Below, in pieces: positions 60,233 to 64,000 of a stretch of DNA of 64,000 nucleotides. The notes beneath the pieces are model-generated. The model ran no database searches and was not told where the DNA came from. It saw nothing but the letters and a program-made list of their open reading frames with translations. How positions within the stretch are numbered: the stretch's first letter is position 1; every line of letters begins with the position of its first letter. The position numbers and the translations under genes were made by a program. The stretch is taken from assembly GCA_025127975.1 (NCBI GenBank), contig JAHLYQ010000012.1, positions 62,001 through 126,000 of the forward strand, read 5' to 3'. This DNA is from Synechococcus sp. CS-1331 (lineage in GTDB: Bacteria; Cyanobacteriota; Cyanobacteriia; PCC-6307; Cyanobiaceae).

Positions 60233-61597
60233 ATGCAAGTCCCTTTTGACCTGATCGTGCTCGGCGCCGGCTCCGGCGGCCTAGCTGCAGCCAAACGCGC
60301 CGCGCTCCACGGTGCGCGGGTGGCGATCGTGGAGGGTGACCGGGTGGGCGGCACCTGCGTAATCCGCGGCTGTGTGCCGAAGAAATTGCTCGTGTACGGC
60401 TCGGCCTACAGGCACCTGCTGGCCGACGCACCTAGCTACGGCTGGAAAATCAAGGCGGTGCAACCTGATAGCGCCACCCTCCTGGCCAACGTGCGGGCTG
60501 AGGTGGATCGGCTCAACACACTGCACATCGGCTTGCTGGAGAAGGCCGGCGTGGAGCTGCTGCGGGGCTGGGGACGCTTCAGCGGACCCACGAGCCTGGT
60601 GGTGACGGCGGCCGATGGCAGCGAGCAGGAGCTCCACGCCAAGCGGATTCTGATTGCTGTGGGCGGCCGGCCCCATCGCCCCGAGATCCCCGGCGCCGAA
60701 TTGGCCTGGCTCAGCGACGATCTATTTGGACTGGAGCGCTTCCCCGAGCGGGTGGTGGTGGTGGGTGCGGGCTTCATCGCCTGCGAATTCGCCGGCATCC
60801 TCAATGGTTTGGGCGTGCAGGTGACCCAGCTGGTGCGCGGCGATCACCTGCTGCGCGGCTTCGACCGCGAAGCCAGCGAAGCGGTGCGCGCCGGTATGGA
60901 GGCAGAGGGCGTCGAGATCCGCTTCGCCCACTCCCCAGCGGCGATCACCGGCCAGTGCACCCCCGGCGAACTCAGCGTCACCACCCAGAGCGGCGAGTCG
61001 ATCGCCTGCGGTGGCGTGCTGCTGGCCACCGGCCGCAGGCCTTTCCTGCATGGGCTCAACCTGGAGGCTGCCGGCGTGGCCGTGGAGGGCTACCGCATTC
61101 CTGTAGATGGCGACCAGTGCACCAACGTGGCCGGCATCTATGCGGTGGGAGATGTCACAGACCGCATCAACCTGACCCCAGTTGCGGTGGATGAGGGCCG
61201 CGCCTTTGCCGACACGGTATACGGCCACAGGCCACGCCAGGTAGACCACAGCCTGGTGGCCAGCGCAGTATTTGCCCAGCCGGAGTTGGCAAGCGTGGGG
61301 CTTACCGAAGAACAGGCAATCGAGCGCTGCGGCATTGATGGAATCAAGCTGCACCGGGCCCACTTCCGCCCGATGAGTCAGGCCCTGCCGGCCAGAGGTC
61401 CCAAGGTGTTGCTCAAGCTGATAGTGGAGAGCGCCAGCAACAAGGTGCTTGGCTGCCACATGGTGGGCGAACACGCCGCTGAAATTATCCAGATGGCAGC
61501 GATCGCCATTGGCATGGGAGCCACCAAGGCCGACTTCGACCGCACCATGGCCCTGCATCCCTCAGTGGCAGAGGAATTCGTGACAATGTCTAATTAA
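60233..61597 (+). CDS. gor: glutathione-disulfide reductase
   Basis: A 454-residue flavoprotein that reduces glutathione disulfide with NADPH. The FAD motif is VLGAGSGGLAAAKRAA (about 9-24), the redox pair is in GGTCVIRGCVPKK, the NADPH-binding motif is VVVGAGFIACEFAGIL, and the C-terminal catalytic base is in MALHPSVAEEF. It starts 4 bases after the OsmC-like relict and may be cotranscribed with it and the rhodanese. Confidence 0.95.
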   Translation: MQVPFDLIVLGAGSGGLAAAKRAALHGARVAIVEGDRVGGTCVIRGCVPKKLLVYGSAYRHLLADAPSYGWKIKAVQPDSATLLANVRAEVDRLNTLHIGLLEKAGVELLRGWGRFSGPTSLVVTAADGSEQELHAKRILIAVGGRPHRPEIPGAELAWLSDDLFGLERFPERVVVVGAGFIACEFAGILNGLGVQVTQLVRGDHLLRGFDREASEAVRAGMEAEGVEIRFAHSPAAITGQCTPGELSVTTQSGESIACGGVLLATGRRPFLHGLNLEAAGVAVEGYRIPVDGDQCTNVAGIYAVGDVTDRINLTPVAVDEGRAFADTVYGHRPRQVDHSLVASAVFAQPELASVGLTEEQAIERCGIDGIKLHRAHFRPMSQALPARGPKVLLKLIVESASNKVLGCHMVGEHAAEIIQMAAIAIGMGATKADFDRTMALHPSVAEEFVTMSN

Positions 61598-61661
61598 GCT
61601 GCCCAATTAAAGGTGTCAAATTGAGCGTGTCTTTTCTAGCTGGGCTGGCCCTTATGGGGCT

Positions 61662-63038
61662 TCAGATCAGGCGTGAGCCGCGGGCCTGCTGCCGCTGAAG
61701 CGGATCCAGCACTGCAGCAATACTGCGCAGGAGCCAGCGGCCTTCGGGGGTCACAGAAGCCGTACCAATCCCCTTGGATTCCCTCAGCTTGACCAAGCCA
61801 TCGCGGGCCAGGGCCTGGAGGTCTAGCCATTCCTGGGGATAGCGATGTAAGGGGAGATCAACCTGGAATTGACACATCACCTGCTTGATCAATGAGCGGC
61901 GCTCAAGTAGATCGGGATCATCCACCACCAGGCCCCGCTCCGTAGGCAGGCAACCCGACCCTAGGGCTTGAGAGTAGGCCTTGAGGTCGCGATGATTCTG
62001 TGAAAAAAGGCCTGGAAACTGACTGATTGCTGTAGGGCCTACCCCCAGCAGATCCAGGTCACCACCTGTTGTGTAGCCCTGAAAATTGCGATGCAACGTT
62101 CCTGCTCGGGCTGCCTCCGCCAAGCTGTCGCCATGAAGGGCGTAATGATCCAGGCCAATCGCTTCATAGCCATTGGCGCAAAACTGGTCTCTGGCTACCT
62201 GAAGCATGGCAAGTCGCTCCCGGGGGCTGGGCAGATCAGCCGCTTCTATTTTGCGTTGGAGCGGTAACTGCTCCGGTAAATAGGCAAAGGAAAACATCGA
62301 AATCCGATCGGGCCCCAGCTTGCAAACCAGATCCAACGTGGCCTGGAATCTGCTGATTGTCTGCAGGGGCAAACCACAAATCAGATCTACGTTTATGCTG
62401 TCAAAATCAGCCTCCCGCAACCAGGCCATGACCCGACATAACTGGTCAACTGGCACCACCCGATTGACCGCCTTCTGAACTTCTGGATCTGCATCCTGGA
62501 TGCCAAAGCTGATGCGGTTAAAGCCCAGCCTATGCAACTCCATGGCCTGATCACGACAGACGAACTCGGGGTTCAGTTCGATCGATGCCTCCAGCTGGGG
62601 CGCGAGATCAAAGTGCTGCTCAATCAACCCCCACAACGTCGCCATTTCCGCGTCATTGAGGTAATTGGGAGTGCCCCCGCCTAGGTGCAACTGGGCCAGT
62701 GCTCGGCGCTGGGGCATGGCGTCAGTCACCAGCTGGAGCTCCTGGGCAAGTGCCGCCAGATAGGGAGCAACCACCTTCGAACCCAGTTGGGTGATGACCC
62801 GATTGCAGCCGCAATACCAGCAAGCGTGGCGACAGAAGGGCACATGCACATATAGCGACAGGGGCTCGCTACAGGGCTCTGCCAACTGTGCTTTTAGCTG
62901 AGCGTTGCCCACCGCTGAACTGAAGGCTCCAGCTGTGGGATAGCTGGTGTAGCGAGGAACGGGTTTGTCGTACTTGAGCAATAACTCAATCGGCGTAAGC
63001 CGCGTTGACTTCGTGGTGTCAGGAGCGGGGGGCAACAT
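61662..63038 (-). CDS. hemN: oxygen-independent coproporphyrinogen III oxidase
   Basis: A 458-residue radical-SAM enzyme of heme and chlorophyll synthesis that works without oxygen. The cluster-binding motif is VPFCRHACWYCGCN (C-x3-C-x2-C), followed by HLGGGTPNYL, ELNPEFV and FGIQDADPEVQKAVNR. Length and HemN-specific C-terminal domain are normal. ATG 63038 is chosen over TTG 63050. In cyanobacteria hemN with ho2 is induced at low oxygen; the gene next door is a heme oxygenase. Confidence 0.95.
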   Translation of the reverse strand: MLPPAPDTTKSTRLTPIELLLKYDKPVPRYTSYPTAGAFSSAVGNAQLKAQLAEPCSEPLSLYVHVPFCRHACWYCGCNRVITQLGSKVVAPYLAALAQELQLVTDAMPQRRALAQLHLGGGTPNYLNDAEMATLWGLIEQHFDLAPQLEASIELNPEFVCRDQAMELHRLGFNRISFGIQDADPEVQKAVNRVVPVDQLCRVMAWLREADFDSINVDLICGLPLQTISRFQATLDLVCKLGPDRISMFSFAYLPEQLPLQRKIEAADLPSPRERLAMLQVARDQFCANGYEAIGLDHYALHGDSLAEAARAGTLHRNFQGYTTGGDLDLLGVGPTAISQFPGLFSQNHRDLKAYSQALGSGCLPTERGLVVDDPDLLERRSLIKQVMCQFQVDLPLHRYPQEWLDLQALARDGLVKLRESKGIGTASVTPEGRWLLRSIAAVLDPLQRQQARGSRLI

Positions 63039-63083
63039 TTGTAAATACAAGCCAGGATGGGAAGGGCGCAGCAGCCCCAGGAT

Positions 63084-63776
63084 TCAGGGTTGGGGCAAAT
63101 CGGCCAGTTCCGCCAACAGGCGCTGAGTAGCAGCGAAAGCCAATTCGGCTTCACTCAACAATTCCTCCTCTTCAGCTGTCGAAAGATCGAGCTGCTCAAA
63201 AGCGTCGTGCAGGGATTGCTTGAGTTCAGCGGTGGAACGATCAAAACACCAGAAGTCCAGACCAGGCAGCTGATGGCGCTCCAGAATGGCGTTGGCATGG
63301 GCGGCCAGCTGTTGCCCGCCCGAGAGGTCGCCGCCGTAGCGCACATAGACATGGGCCATCAGGCGATGGGGGGCCTGCTGGGCCAGAACCCGCAGCTGCT
63401 CCAGCCAGATGGCTGCCGCCGCCGAAGGAGGCGTGGCTGGCAGCGTCGCCAGCTGGGCACAATCGTGGGCCAAAACTGCGGTTCTGGCCAGGTGCGGCCA
63501 AGGCGCAGCGCTGGCCCCGAGGGCCGCAGCCGCCTCAGGCAGCTGTTGCTCTAAAAATGCATAGGGCGCCCCCAGGGCCCGAACCAAAGCCGCCAACTGC
63601 AAGGGGCTGACCTGGCCATCGAGCAAGGCTTTGGCAAATGGCATGCCCTCGGCTTGGTGATGGGCACGACCGATGCGGGCATGGAGCTTGCGCACCCGCG
63701 GACCGAAGCCCTCACGGAGAGCAGCATCGGCCTGGTCGGCGTGGTCTGAGATGGGCTCGGCCTGGGGGGTGTGCAT
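63084..63776 (-). CDS. ho: heme oxygenase
   Basis: A 230-residue biliverdin-forming enzyme. Proximal histidine lies in KLHARIGRAHHQAEGM. The distal helix signature is HVYVRYGGDLSGGQQL. It opens heme to biliverdin, the precursor of phycobilins, using ferredoxin. It is 45 bases upstream of hemN on the same strand, which suggests the HO2/HemN low-oxygen set, although paralogue identity (HO1 or HO2) is not certain. Confidence 0.93.
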   Translation of the reverse strand: MHTPQAEPISDHADQADAALREGFGPRVRKLHARIGRAHHQAEGMPFAKALLDGQVSPLQLAALVRALGAPYAFLEQQLPEAAAALGASAAPWPHLARTAVLAHDCAQLATLPATPPSAAAAIWLEQLRVLAQQAPHRLMAHVYVRYGGDLSGGQQLAAHANAILERHQLPGLDFWCFDRSTAELKQSLHDAFEQLDLSTAEEEELLSEAELAFAATQRLLAELADLPQP

Positions 63777-63800
63777 GGCGGGAGTTGCATTTGAATAACG

Positions 63801-64000
63801 CTAACATAGTTTCGTTGTAGCGCTCTTGCTTGTGGCCTTGGCCATCGGAGCAGAGGCCGCAGCAGAAACAATCAGGCGGCTCGCTGTTTTGGCGTCGTAG
63901 CCGACCGTTTCAAGGCAGGACTGGAACAACTCAAAGAAGCTGGCCACCAGGTCGAGCGGATCCATCCCGATGGCACGCATGTCGGGGGCAACGGCCTGCA
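63801..64000 (-). CDS. 3' end of an unidentified gene at the window edge
   Basis: The minus-strand frame enters at the edge and ends TAG 63801-63803. It reads AVAPDMRAIGMDPLDLVASF, FELFQSCLETVGYDAKTASR and a Ser/Ala/Lys-rich tail (APMAKATSKSATTKLC). It looks coding. I do not recognise the protein; its last 66 codons only are visible. It lies 25 bases upstream of the heme oxygenase gene, in the same direction, and may belong to the same operon. Confidence 0.55.
   Translation of the reverse strand, partial: QAVAPDMRAIGMDPLDLVASFFELFQSCLETVGYDAKTASRLIVSAAASAPMAKATSKSATTKLC

Overview
The window reads as chromosome of a GC-rich picocyanobacterium of the Cyanobium/Synechococcus type. The evidence is the gene content: class II B12-dependent ribonucleotide reductase, high-light-inducible proteins, CPP1-like and DUF3531 proteins, IspG, and paired heme oxygenase and HemN. 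Gene starts often use GTG or TTG, and neighbouring genes often overlap by 4 bases. All calls come from reading the sequence and recognising families; no search was run.

Layout. Bases 1-23,300 are a compact core block: Ctp protease, IspG, type 4 uracil-DNA glycosylase, aminotransferase; a PhnD/C/E-type ABC operon carrying two tiny membrane proteins; a GDSL esterase; a group 3 sigma factor; DUF92, RsmE, an ECF-type ATPase, Hsp33, CPP1-like, release factor 3, an amino-acid binding protein, a methyltransferase, NrdJ and tRNA-Ser(UGA). Bases 23,300-34,500 are an accessory island: HipBA (toxin gene broken), TacA/TacT, a winged-helix plus AbiEii-like nucleotidyltransferase pair, a PPC-domain/GNAT pair, a Nif11 protein, a beta-barrel protein and a glycosyltransferase, with many duplicated or truncated gene pieces between them.

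Bases 34,700-43,800 hold ChrA, a class II amidotransferase and a sulfate-uptake locus: two sulfate-binding proteins, Rrf2 and Crp/Fnr regulators, CysA, CysT, CysW and a stub of cysteine synthase. Four copies of one 20-bp sequence sit in its intergenic spaces and are the best candidate for an undescribed regulatory site. Bases 43,900-59,100 return to accessory DNA: CopD-like and CDF transporters, five or more toxin-antitoxin loci in different states of decay, a high-light-inducible cassette, an FAD oxidoreductase, an AcfC-type binding protein and several clear pseudogenes. Bases 59,200-64,000 hold a rhodanese, a stop-interrupted OsmC-like gene, glutathione reductase, HemN and heme oxygenase.

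The strongest overall signal is gene decay. About twenty gene remnants lie between 23 and 60 kb. Six carry single in-frame stop codons in otherwise readable frames (hipA, an IS5 fragment, a CrtI-like gene, a secreted protein, an EamA transporter, an OsmC-like protein). Others carry frameshifts, internal deletions or junctions between unrelated pieces. Toxin genes are hit more often than their antitoxins.
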